Shown piece after piece: positions 11,930-22,559 of a stretch of 64,000 bases of DNA. Origin of the DNA: Hyparrhenia diplandra (lineage: Eukaryota > Streptophyta > Magnoliopsida > Poales > Poaceae); NCBI GenBank assembly GCA_015847255.1, contig JADLZK010007652.1:1-64000 (forward strand), read 5' to 3'. The notes below the pieces were generated by a model. It was not told the origin of the DNA, made no database searches, and saw nothing but the letters and a program-made list of their open reading frames with translations. Each line of letters begins with the position of its first letter. The stretch's first letter is position 1. Position numbers and translations under genes: made by a program.

Positions 11930-12191
11930 TGTTAGAAGTAGCGTGACATATATCTTGTAACAACAATGTAACAAACACGATGTGCCATGACAAGGACTCG
12001 CGGCGTGTAGATATGAAATCTAGGGATTCGGTTTGATAATGGATAGAGTTTGTTAGAGGCCTGGTTGTTTAGATTAACTCTCCAACCGAATGCCTTGACT
12101 TGTACTCAAAGTCTTGTATCATCTATATATAATGGTAACACGGAGGCATGATAAGCCGGGCTAGGCAACCACGATTGCCGCAACTCTTTCA
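11930..12191 (+). repeat. Left LTR of the copia element
   Basis: Runs from TGTTAGAAG to CTCTTTCA and contains a TATATATAA box near 12124. Its partner is 22298-22559. Because copia internal sequence lies on its left side too, this LTR is shared between two tandem copies. Confidence 0.85.
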
Positions 12192-12203
12192 TGGTATTGA
12201 GCC
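12192..12203 (+). other. Copia primer binding site
   Basis: TGGTATTGAGCC immediately follows the LTR and resembles TGGTATCAGAGC, the usual binding site for the 3' end of initiator methionine tRNA in plant copia elements. Confidence 0.7.
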
Positions 12204-12227
12204 ACTCTTCCACAAACAGCTTAGCCA

Positions 12228-13300
12228 TGGCGTCATCATCTTCCTCAAACCATTCCCGACCACTCTCCCTTTGGCCCTCCGATCTCTCAGAAGCTAAACC
12301 GTGACAAAACCCCTATGGGAGGCGACCAAGAATGACAAGGGCTACCTAGATGGAACCAAGCCTATCCTTGCCAAAACCCCCGGAGGCGACCAAGAATGAC
12401 AAGAAGGTCGTCATCATCAACCCCGAGTACGAGAAGTGGATCAAAGAGGACTGAAGAATCGCTTGCCCATCTCAACAACTCTGTCAAGGGAGGTTCTCGG
12501 GCAAGTGGTTAGCAAGAAGACTCACGTGGCGTCTAGGGTGTGCTCATGGATTCGTTCCGTGCACAATCGAGCTGCACGCCAAGCGTTACAAATGCTGCGA
12601 ATGCAGCTCGCCACTGCAAGAAGGGCGGGTTAAACCGCCACCGCATACTTCGCCAAGATCAAGAGCCTTGGCGATGAACTCGCCAGCGTAGGGAGGCTAG
12701 TCCTAGAAGAGTACTCGCGGACCTTCATCCTCGTCGGTCCGGATTTTGATTACAGTCATTGGTGTCCGCCCCCGGGCGCACAACTCCCATCTCATTGGCA
12801 TCTCAGATGCATAGCTCATGGCCTATGAGGCTCGCCTTCGATGCTTCCGGGACAACTACAATGCTGGCCAAAACGGTGGCTAGAACTCCTCCATCAACGC
12901 CGCTTCACGTGGGACGAGGTGGTGGTCGCGGGTCGCGGGTCGTAGTGGCTTTGGCCGCAGCCGGGAGGACGTGGCGCCGGGTAAGCCCCCAATGCCACCA
13001 AAGAAATGGTGGCCGGGCGCCGGACAAACCGACCCGCAGGGTGTGCAAGAAGAAGGGCCATGAAACGTATGTGTGCCGACATGAACGTATGTGTGCCGAC
13101 ACCGCTTCAAGAAGAATATCAGCCCTATACCAAGAATGTCTCAACTACGGGTGGCAACTTACGGGCGTGGACACCAACTACTACGCCGGATAGTGGCGCT
13201 AATCGACCACATCATGTCGGAGCTAGAAGCCGACGGCGATCCGCCGACAAGTATCGAGGATCTTACCAAGTTCACACCGCCAACGGCCGGGTATGAAAAT
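12228..13300 (+). pseudogene. Copia gag and protease region, broken
   Basis: Begins at an ATG (MASSSSSNHSRPL...) just after the primer site. Further on, the CCHC zinc knuckle is visible as VCKKKGHETYVCRH, here disturbed by an adjoining 20-bp tandem copy at 13060-13100. An aspartic protease motif (DSGA at about 13187, then DHIMSELE one base out of frame) follows. A second internal duplication of about 30 bp lies near 12305-12340 and 12372-12402. Several frameshifts make it non-coding. Normal role: packaging RNA and cleaving the polyprotein. Confidence 0.75.
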
Positions 13301-13309
13301 TAGTGACAT

Positions 13310-14417
13310 TGGTCATACAACATTACATACCCCACACAAGAATCTTCATCTACAAAACATTCTTCATGTTCCCTAGTGCAAATAAAAGCCTCATGCCTGC
13401 CCACCATCTCACCTCGATAATAATGCTTGTGTTGAGTTCCATACTAACTATTTTCTTATAAAGGATCGGGTCTCAAGAAAGTTACGTGATCGAGGCAAGT
13501 GTGAGGGGGCCTTTATCCTTTGAAGGCACGGGAGGCGGGAGCACAACGTCTTAAGCAAAGTTGCTTAGTGAGTCGCCCATCTACTCGAGATGGCACTATC
13601 GTTTGGGTCGCGCGCCCTTTCCTATTGTCGAGAGAGTCATCAAAAACAATTCTTTACCTTGTTCGTCCGGGTCATGATAATGAGTCTCAGTATGTGATTC
13701 TTGCCTAAAGGCCAAGAGTCACCAATTTCTTTTTCTAGCTCAATGAATAAAAGTTGTGCTCCTCTTGAGTTGATTAATTCAGATGTGTGGGGTCCCGCTC
13801 CTGTTTCTATAGGAAATCGTACCTACTATGTGTCTTTCATAGATGACTATAGCCGCAACACGTGGGTCTATCTTCTCAAGCATAAACCTAAAGTCTTTGA
13901 AATCTTTAAGAACTTTCAAAACTTTGTAGAAAGAATGTTCAAGAAGAAAATTGTTTGCATCCAAACCGATTGGGGTGGAGAGTATGAGAGACTAAACTCC
14001 ATCTTCCAAACGAATGGGAATTTCACACCAAGTGTCATGTCCTCACACCCATCAACAAAATGGTAGAGCCGAGAGAAAGCACCGTCATATAGTTGAAGTT
14101 GGCTTTCTCTCTTAGCCCAAGCCTCGGTGCCACTTAAATATTGGGATCAAGGTTTTCTCAAAGCCACCTATATCATCAATATCCATCCATCAAGAGTCAT
14201 AGAGAACGTAACACCGGTTGAATTGTTGCTTAAGGAAAAACCCGACTACAACTCTCTTAGAGTCTTTGGGTGTGCATGTTGGCCCAATCTTCGCCATACA
14301 ACACAAGGAAGTTGTCTTTTTTGTTCAACACAAGTGTGTATTTCTTGGATAAAGTGCGTTGCACAAAGGTTTCAAGTGTTTGGAAATCAACACTTGCCGA
14401 ATCTATATATCTTGTGA
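13310..14417 (+). pseudogene. Copia GAG-pre-integrase and integrase, broken
   Basis: After the protease, the stretch around 13320-13540 reads like the GAG-pre-integrase segment (ILHVP, HHLT, LYPLKAREA). Integrase follows: LELINSDVWGPAPVSIGNRTYY carries the first catalytic Asp, FIDDYSRNTWVYLL the next conserved block, and QTDWGGEY the second Asp. The final DDE glutamate region lies where the frame is lost near 14066. The downstream block YIINIHPSRVIENVTPVE resumes in another frame up to 14417. Normally inserts element DNA into the host genome. Confidence 0.85.
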
Positions 14418-14732
14418 TGTAGTCTTTGATGAAAATGTGTTTCCTTTTTTCTTCCTTGCATCCTAATGCGCGGGAGCTCGAGATTTCGCTTCTTCCGTAA
14501 ACTCTCAATCCTTTTGTCCTTGGGGATGTAAATAGTTGTGTACCTAATGTTACTAATCCAAACAAGTAGGAGAAAATTGTCACAATCGGGCAGAACAAGG
14601 TGATGTGTAAGAGATCCATGTGAAAACAGATGCGGGGGTTACGGATCTGTCGGGCGTAGGAGACCCGAGCTCCAATCCCGGGAGGGGATCTTCCATTGTC
14701 GCCTATACCCCCCCGGGGGATCTCGGTCCGAG

Positions 14733-16471
14733 TGAAAGGTCCTAATGGCTAGAAGGGGGGTGAATAGCCTATTAAAAAATTCTTGCAACACACTAAACAA
14801 ACCGATTAGACAATAAGATGGCGAAGCTAATATAAGCGATGCTACAAACTAGCTATGCAAGCCACAAGTCAATTCTATTGTCTCTAATCACAACAAAGGC
14901 TATGTCGCTAGTTTACTCCTAGGTGAACAAGCAAGACTAACTAGATTATCAACTAGGAGCTAACAAGACTAAGCAACCTACACAAGCTACTCAAGCTAAC
15001 CAACTAAGCACCCTAACAAGATATACTACTAAGTAAAGCAAAGGGGTGCTAGAATACAATACCACCGGTGTAGTGACGAGGTTGAAGCCAATCACCGCGG
15101 TACAAGAAATCTCCAACGAGCTAGCACACAAGACACGATGATTTTTCACCGAGGTTCACGTGCTTGTCGGCATGCTAGTCCCCGTTGTGGCGACACACTC
15201 ACTTGACGAATGCTAAGCTTAATGGCCGGTGCCAAATCCCCGGTGGGAGCTCAAGCAACTCTATCACAAGAGAGGGTCCAACAAGCCACGAGCAATCCAC
15301 TAGTGCTCCTTTCGCGAATCTCCCGCGGGGTAAGGAACGACCCCTCACAAACCACCGGTGTGGCCTCGAACAAGCTCCACTCGAGCTCAACACCGCCTCT
15401 TGCTCCAAGCCGCTAGGGAACAGGGCAAATTCCCAAGAAAACAAGAATCCCGCGGCTTCTCTAAGGATGAAGTGCCTCTAGATGCAATCACCAATGCAAT
15501 GCACTTCTATCACTCTCAATCTCACCTAGAATTCGAGTTATGGATGGAGAGATGAGTGGAGAGGAGTCTCAAATGCTCACAAGCAAGTTAGAGTGTTCAA
15601 ATGTGCAAGAGAGAGACCATGTACCCGGCCATCCAAGTATATATAGCCTCCTCCAAAAAAAAAGCCGTTGCCTTCAAATTGGGCTCTTCGCATACGACCG
15701 GACGCACCGATCGGACTCACCCAAATGAAGTCCGTCCGTGAGTCCGGTCACCGCTCCTGGCCACTACCGACAAGGTCTCGGGCCCACTTTAGATGGCTCC
15801 CTCCACACGTCCCGGCCGGGGGGGATCCGGTCGGCACCGTATATCCGGCCAGGGGTCCGTCACAGCGTCCGCAAAAAAAACCCGCCCGCAAGGCACTCGC
15901 GAGACGCGACCGACCGGAAGCCATCGGGTCGCGTCGGCCCGGCCGCCGCGCCGAAGGCCCCGGCCACCCCAAAACAAAGATGTCTTCATCTTTTTCGTTG
16001 CTCTTTGCTTCAACTTTGCTTCGCCTCTTGCCATAGGTCGCCAACACGCCGAAGATGATCACGTTATCATGCATGTTAGCTTGTCGATAAGTTAGGCAAG
16101 ATTGAAGTTAGTGCTCTCATTGTCCTAAATGCAATATGCAAGTCAATTGAACCTAGAAGCGAGTTCACCAAAGGATTGTCGCGGCATCCCCTCTTGATAG
16201 TCGGCTATCTATCCTATAATGTGATCACACGCTCTATCGTGTCTTGATCACCGAAAGGAAAACTCTATCAAGATACCTTTGCCTTGATCTCCGGGTTCCT
16301 CTCAAGCCGATCACCGAGCTTGACGATCCATCAAGTCCACCGACATTGTCCATGTTCATGATCATCATGCTCCACGCGTCATCCACCTAATCATATCTCA
16401 AATCATCACTTAGAGCAAAGGAATAGTCCACAAGTGTGTCATCAATTTCCAAAACCAAACATGAGATTTCA
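14733..16471 (+). mobile_element. Solo LTR (1739 bp) nested in the copia element
   Basis: Starts TGAAAGGTCC and ends GAGATTTCA, so the termini form the inverted pair TGAAA/TTTCA. It is flanked by a perfect 5-bp target duplication, CCGAG, at 14728-14732 and 16472-16476. A TATATATA box at 15638-15645 could be the LTR promoter. No internal retrotransposon domains are present, so this is an LTR left by recombination. The opening GGTCCTAATGGCTAG...GGGGTGAATAGCC is familiar from grass genomes as a repeat, but I cannot assign the superfamily. Confidence 0.85.
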
Positions 16472-16649
16472 CCGAGGTTCCATCTGCGCATCTGAGCTCG
16501 CCGCAAGGGGGAGGGGGGCAGAATCGACTTTGGGATCAACTCCACTGTCTCCCGCGGGCGCGGCTCCCGAATTCTCTACGGTGGTTCGGGATCCGGTGTG
16601 GTTCTGAAGAAAACACTATCCCGGCTATGCATGGAAATTATTCGGCTTT

Positions 16650-17520
16650 AGTGCTTCACGACCTCACACCCGGTTTTCAAAGTGGCATTGTTAAGCCAAA
16701 GGTATACACCGATGGCACTATATGTTATGCAAATATTTGTACCTCTAATGAACCTAGGACTGTTGAAGAGGCAATGAAATCGGTTTACTCGAAGAATGTG
16801 ATGGAAGCTGAGTATGATGCACTTCAAGCAAACGGTACATGGACTCTTGTCCCCCCGTCAAGATCAATGAATCTCATTGATTGTAAGTGGGTTTTTAAAC
16901 TCAAGCGAAGAGCAGATGGAACAATTGATCGTTACAAAGCCAGACTCGTAGCAAAGGGGTTCAAGCAACGATATGGCATCGATTATGAAGATACTTTTAG
17001 TCCAGTGGTAAAGATTGCTACGGTGAGGTGGGTTCTGTTATTGGCGGTAACTAGAGGATGGTGCTTAAGGCGGCTAGATGTTCGTAATGCGTTTTTTGCA
17101 CGGTGTTTTGGAAGACGAGGTTTATATGAAATGTAGCCCGGGGTTTGAAAACTCAAGGCAACCTTCTTTTTGTGTGCAAGCTTAAGAAGGCCATCTATGG
17201 TTTGAAGCAAGCTCCAAGAGCCACGGTACTCAAGGTTAAGTGCCAAGCTTATTAGTCTTGGTTTTGTACCATCTAAATCGACATGTCACTCTTTATATAC
17301 GTAAAAGGTAGTGTGGATATATATATGTTGATTTATGTTGATGATATAATTGTCACAAGTTCTTCCCAAGCTGCTGTAACAGTGTTGCTACAAGCTCTTA
17401 AGTCAGATTTTGGATTAAAGGATCTTGGAGACTTGCACTATTTCCTGGGAATCGAAGTGGAGAAGAAAGCAAACGGAGATCTACAAAAGATATTCTTGCA
17501 AGGGTTGGCATGACAAATTG
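16650..17520 (+). pseudogene. Copia reverse transcriptase, broken
   Basis: The open part (16627-17136) carries WTLVPPSRSMNLIDCKWVFK, YKARLVAKGFKQRYGIDYED and TFSPVVK, the hallmark start of copia reverse transcriptase. It then shifts frame in the LDVRNAF block. A later frame (17283-17513) carries the catalytic box LIYVDDIIVTSS and DLGDLHYFLGIEV. RNA-dependent DNA synthesis is the family role. The coding sequence continues as TRPDLAFSV to 17698, where the second solo LTR interrupts it. Confidence 0.9.
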
Positions 17521-17698
17521 TGAGCCTGTTACAACTCCGATGCCCCGCTATGGAGAAGATGTCTCAGTGTGATGGTGATCCTCTTGGACCTGATGATAGC
17601 ACAAGATACGAGAGCGTCGTCGGTGCCCTCCAATATGTGACACTCACCAGCCGGACTTGGCCTTCTCGGTGAAATCGAGTTTGTCAAGTATCTACATG

Positions 17699-20600
17699 TG
17701 TAACACCCCGGGTGTTAGTTACCGATTAAGTCATGGTTTGGACAAAATTAAGTTTATTTTATGTTTGATCCTAAGTGTGTTGTTGGATGAGGGTTGGATA
17801 GTATAGGTTGGGAATCTGAAAGTTGAATCAAATTCAAATTTGAATTGAACTCCAAAAACCCTAAATTCTATTCTTTCTTTTACCCTCTTTTCTTTTATTC
17901 AAAATTTATAAGGAATTTGGGTATGGTTATTAAAGCAAATTTGTAGAGTTTTCAAAAGTTGAACAAAGTTGGTATTTTGAGTTTTCAAAGTTTAGTTCAA
18001 AAATTTAGAGTAATTTTGAAAATACCAAAACTAGGGTTTTGTCCCCTTTTGATTTAAAAACCCTAATTCAAAATCTAAGCAAAATTTGCAAAAACTTTCA
18101 AAAGTGAGTTTGTAGATCTTGTTGAGTTGAGCAAAAGTCATGTACAAAGTTTTTTTAGTTGTTACATGATTTTAAAAGTAATTTTGAATTCAAATTTCAA
18201 AAGTTTGAACTGTTTTTCAAAAAGTCCTATTTAGAGGCTGAATTTGAAAATCTTCCAATTATGAAAATTGTAGATCTTGAAAAAATTAGCCTAAGTCACT
18301 TTTTGGAGTTTTTGAAGTTCAGTTCAAATTTTGGGTGAATTTGACAAAATTCAGAAAAGTTAGGATTTAGGGTTAACGGTGAGCGAAGTGCTTTCCCCTG
18401 TTCTTCCTCCATACCGCCGGTCGTCGGCGTCGCCGTGGCCGTTCTCGCGTCTTCGCCGCCCTCGCCGACGTCACCCGGCTAGCCGGTCGCCTTCGCGTCG
18501 CCCGACCACCCGATCCATCCCTCCTTTGCCCTATAAAAGCTACCGCCGGGCGCCGTTCTTCCTCTTTCTTCTTTCTCCTTCACCGCCGCCGAGAAAAACC
18601 GCCTCCGCCCCTTTCGATTGCCGTCGCCCGTCGAGCTCCAATCCATCCAATTAGCTTTGCCATCGTGTTCGCCAACTTCCTTGTGCGTCGTTTGAGCTAG
18701 CTCTAGTTACGCCTCTCTTGGCCGGCGCCACGCGCCGTCGTCTTCTCCACGGCCGGCGGGAGCGCCGCGCGCATCACCCACCGTCGCCGCGGTCGTCTTG
18801 GTGAATCTCGTGCCAAACCGTCTTGTCATCTAGCCGCCTTGAGATCGTGGTCATGATGCGTTCGGTCGTTTTGTGTTTGCCCCACGAGGACCGCAGCGAA
18901 CGCCGTTGTTGCCACCGAGGAGCGCCGCGCGCCCGCTGCCACCGTCGCCGACCACACTCCGACTCATCTCCGTCGGACCATCGTGAGCACCGTGTTCGGG
19001 GTGGCTGTTGCCGTGTCTATGTCATCGGTTTCTTGTTTAGTGTTAACCGTAGCCACCGAACACCGCCGCCGACGAGCTCGGCGTTGCCGCTCTCACAAGC
19101 GAGTGGCGTCTTAGCTAGGGGGCGACTTAGGTTCGTTTAGATGGGGTTTTAGGACCCTCCGGAGGTCTTTGGAGATGATGCTTTTTGGTCGTCGTCGCCG
19201 AGAAAGCTCCGACGAGACTTTCGCCGCGTGGCCGCGCCGGCCGTGCCGCCATGGCCGTCGGTGGTCATGCCCCGGTGCCTTAGGTGTCGGGTTTTGGGTT
19301 CCATGAGGTCCGCGAGGTTGAGAGGGTCACGTAGAGCCAAGTCGCGTCGTCGGAGACCTCACCGCCGCCCGAGAAATCGCCCGGTGGCCACCCGGCCGCC
19401 GCCTTGGCGGTCGTATGAGTTGGGTCGGTTGGAGCGATCAGCTCTTTGTAGCGGTCGGTTGCGACACGGTGCCGGGCCGTGCGGGATGTTGGGCCGGAAT
19501 CGGCCCGAGGATCTGTTTGGTTTTAAAATTTGATTTATCTAATTTCCTTTATCTTGAATAGTGCTGATTCTTTGAAAATTCATAGAAATTTGAAAATAGC
19601 TCTTTAAATTCTGAAAATTTTTGTAGGAGCTTCTTATGAGTATATGAATCCACGAAAAATTTGAAACTTTGAATTTGAGTAGTTTTTGCATGATTTAAAA
19701 ATATAAATTTTAATTGAAAAATGCATCTTCCTTGATTTTTAATAATTATTTTATTTATCCAAAAATCATGAAAATTATTTTGGTACTGTTTTATAGCATG
19801 ACCTACCTGTGCAAAAATTTTGAGCATGTTTTGAAAAAATAAAATATTTATTATTTCATGCCCTATCATTTTATGTGAGTCATGTTTTGTTTAGTGTCAA
19901 ATAAATTGGGTTTTGTGTGACTTAGGGGTTGTTCTGTGAATCTTGGATCATACCACAATCAAATGGTCCTTGAGAACTCCTTAGGCAATGGTGATGATAT
20001 CTTGTAGAGTAGTTCAACAAGTTGGTTTTGTTGGGTTGCAACTTTATCGTGAAGGAAAGTTGTACTCAAGTGTTTATTATTTCATGCACTCATCAAGTAT
20101 CATGTCTATCATTCCATCATGTTGAGCATACGTTATTAATTTACGCGTGTAGTGAGCGAGAGTGATGTGGTTTTGCGATGATCGAGCTTTGGAGAAGGTG
20201 TATCCACCGAGAGGTGATGGTGTCAAGATTAACTTTGGTGATCCGGCTTTGGAATCTAACTTTTCCCCTCGCAAATACAGGCAAGCCCGGAGCATAAACC
20301 CTTCTCTCGTTTATAAATATTTTATTCACCTTAAGTCTAGTCTTTGTGTGCATTAAGTTAGTAGGAGTTGGTTGATACCGTTCTTTGCATGATTACCTTG
20401 ATCTACGATTATTCCAAAGTTTATCCCACTAGTATGTGTAGGTCGATCTTTTTATGCTTAGTAATGCCTAGACTTCGGTAGAAGTCGAGTGATGGTTTCA
20501 TCATTCGCGAGATATAGGTTTTATCTTTGTTCCTCCCGGCTATGGAAAAAGAGAACACCACGATGGTGGTTCATGAGAATAAGTATGGTAGTGATGAATT

Positions 20601-21770
20601 TGAGATCGGACGGGCGTAGGTTGAAAGCCGGCGGGATACCTAGCGTGCTTGTCCCGTGTTGGTCGTATAAGGACCGGCCCCGTTGTTTGGATTGTTAAGT
20701 TCGGGACTTTTTGAACGCTAAACGCGCTGAGGCCATCCGGCAAAGGCACGGGTACTGGTTGTCACCCAGGTGTCGGTCGACCTAACTAACCACATACTCC
20801 GGTAAGCCGGATCTCGGTGGAGCCAAATCGGGAATGGCAACCACGACCGGGGAGTGGAGAGATGGCGGGAGTAGCATGTACCCACCCTACTGGTCAAACC
20901 GTCATTAGGGACGGGTAGGGAGGTGGAGTACGGTGCTCTCGGGTGGCGCAGGCCTCGTTCCGTTTTGGACAAATCGAAAGAAGGTTGATATATGCAAGCT
21001 TAAGTGCTACATATGTCGTGTGGTTAGGGATCCCCATTTTGGGTATTAATCGGTTCATGAATCGCCGTTGCTTCTCGGTTATGGAGACCCGTTCTTCGTC
21101 CATTCATCGTAGTAATTGAAGAAACAAGGTTACTCATGGTTATGAAAGGGAAAGAGATGCGAGAGATAAGTTGAGATGTGTTGTTTAAAAAGTGTTTGAG
21201 ATAGAACAAAAGTGCGAATCTAGCTTTATTATGCTCCAATAAAATTTATGCTAAAGATATTGAAAGTAAGGATCCACTTGTAGTAAGCTTTTCTCAAGCA
21301 AACTCCCTTTTCTAACTCTACTTCCCTTAAGCCAAGATATCCTTGGAGTCTTTTCTTTTTTGTCGGGTAAGTCTTGCGGAGTACATTGTGTACTCGGGGT
21401 TTGTTAACCCTTGTTGCGTGTGTTGACTCGTCTTTGTTACCCAAAGTTGTGTCGGTGGGCTCGACATGACTTGGATGTCTCCTTTAGTTTTACTCATCTT
21501 CCGCAAATTAAGTTAAGTCTACTCAAAAGTAACTTTCTCATATTTTGTAAAATTATGTTATTATTCTTCCGCACTCGATCTATATTTTTGTAACAAATGT
21601 TGTAATGTTGTAGCTACTCCTTTGTTGATCCTGGTATGAGTGGTGTAATCGGGTTTCCGATGACACCCGATGTGCTTCTTAAGTTATTGGGTGCATCCGC
21701 ACAACCGCCGAGGTCTTTGGGACAAAGACAAAAGTGCGTGTGGGCCCAAGAATTGGGAGGTTCGTTTACA
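17699..21770 (+). mobile_element. Solo LTR (4072 bp) nested in the copia element, probably gypsy
   Basis: Starts TGTAACACCCCGG and ends TTCGTTTACA (terminal pair TGTAA/TTACA). The 5-bp target duplication ACATG is perfect at 17694-17698 and 21771-21775. Joining the flanks restores the copia reading ...QYLHA-PTTTHWT. A CTATAAAAG box lies near 18531. Composition switches from AT-rich to a GC-rich centre and back, as in long LTRs of Del/Tekay-type gypsy elements that begin TGTAACACCCC. No gag or pol domain was seen, so a solo LTR is the best reading; a severely deleted element is the alternative. Confidence 0.8.
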
Positions 21771-21775
21771 ACATG

Positions 21776-22290
21776 CTCCCACTACAACTCATTGGACGTC
21801 TATAAAAAGAATTATCGGATATTTGAAGTTCTCGAAGCTAATGTGATTGCTTATTCATAAGAATTCATCGTTGATCATCAATGGGTTTTCGGATGCAGAT
21901 TGGGTAGGGTCAAAAGATGACCGGAGGTCCACTAGAGGTTTTGTGACTTTTATAGGATCAAATGTGGTCTCTTGGAGTGCTAGAAAGCGACCTACCGTCT
22001 CTCGATCGAATGCGGGCGAGTACGGATCAATGGCAAACACCACAAGGGTGAGGTGTGATAACTTAGAGCAACATATTTTGCAAACAAATCATGTGTTCCA
22101 TGCTAGAGCTAAACACATTGAAATTGACTTTCATTTTGTAAGAGAGAGGGTCGCTCGACGACAGCTTGAAGTCAGACTGATCTCTACAGAAGACCAAGTT
22201 GCAGATGGATTCACCAAAGCGTTGGCACAGCACAAGTTTGAAGAGTTTAGGCACAATCTAAACCTTATAGAACAAATAGGTATAGATTGA
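21776..22290 (+). pseudogene. Copia RNase H, near-intact fragment
   Basis: Resumes directly after the nested LTR: HWTSIKRIIRYLK in one frame, then from 21847 INGFSDADWVGSKDDRRSTRG, with the RNase H Asp, and GSNVVSWSARKRPTVSRS. The C-terminal end reads HIEIDFHFVRERV and DQVADGFTKAL, standard for copia. The stop codon overlaps the start of the purine tract, leaving almost no space before the LTR. Some residues around the catalytic Glu region are lost (a short deletion after SMANTT). Confidence 0.88.
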
Positions 22291-22297
22291 GAGGGGA

Positions 22298-22559
22298 TGT
22301 TAGAAGTAGCGTGACATATATCTTGTAACAACAATGTAACAAACACGATGTGCCATGGCAAGGACCTGGCGACATGTAGATATCAAATCTAGGCATTCGG
22401 TTGATAGTAGATAGAGTTTGTTAGAGCCTGGTTGTTTAGATTAACTCTCCAACCGAATGCCTTGACTTGTACTCAAAGTCTTGTTTCATCTATATATACG
22501 AAGTAACACAGAGGCGTGGTAAGCCAAGCTAAGCAACCACAATTGCCGCAATTCTTTTC
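22298..22559 (+). repeat. Right LTR of the copia element
   Basis: Partner of 11930-12191, starting TGTTAGAAG directly after the purine tract. Its extreme 3' end has drifted (TTTTCG where the left LTR has TTTCA), so the end is placed by alignment. Confidence 0.82.

Larger units (their letters stand above)
11930..22559 (+). mobile_element. Ty1/copia LTR retrotransposon, degenerate, with two nested solo LTRs
   Basis: Two 262-bp LTRs (11930-12191 and 22298-22559) start TGTTAGAAG and look roughly nine-tenths identical by eye. The left LTR is followed by a methionine-tRNA-like primer binding site and the right LTR is preceded by a purine tract (22289-22297). Internal order is gag, protease, integrase, reverse transcriptase, RNase H, the defining copia order. 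All domains carry stops or frameshifts. The integrase-RT spacer is split by a solo LTR at 14733-16471. The coding sequence between the reverse transcriptase and RNase H motifs is split by another at 17699-21770. Removing both leaves about 4.8 kb, a normal copia size. Confidence 0.9.

Noticed and set aside
15185..16095. Several 60-120 codon ORFs on both strands
   Set aside because: They fall inside a solo LTR bounded by target duplications and have no recognisable domains.
18379..19533. GC-rich ORFs of about 100 codons
   Set aside because: They lie in the GC-rich centre of the long nested LTR; no protein family fits.
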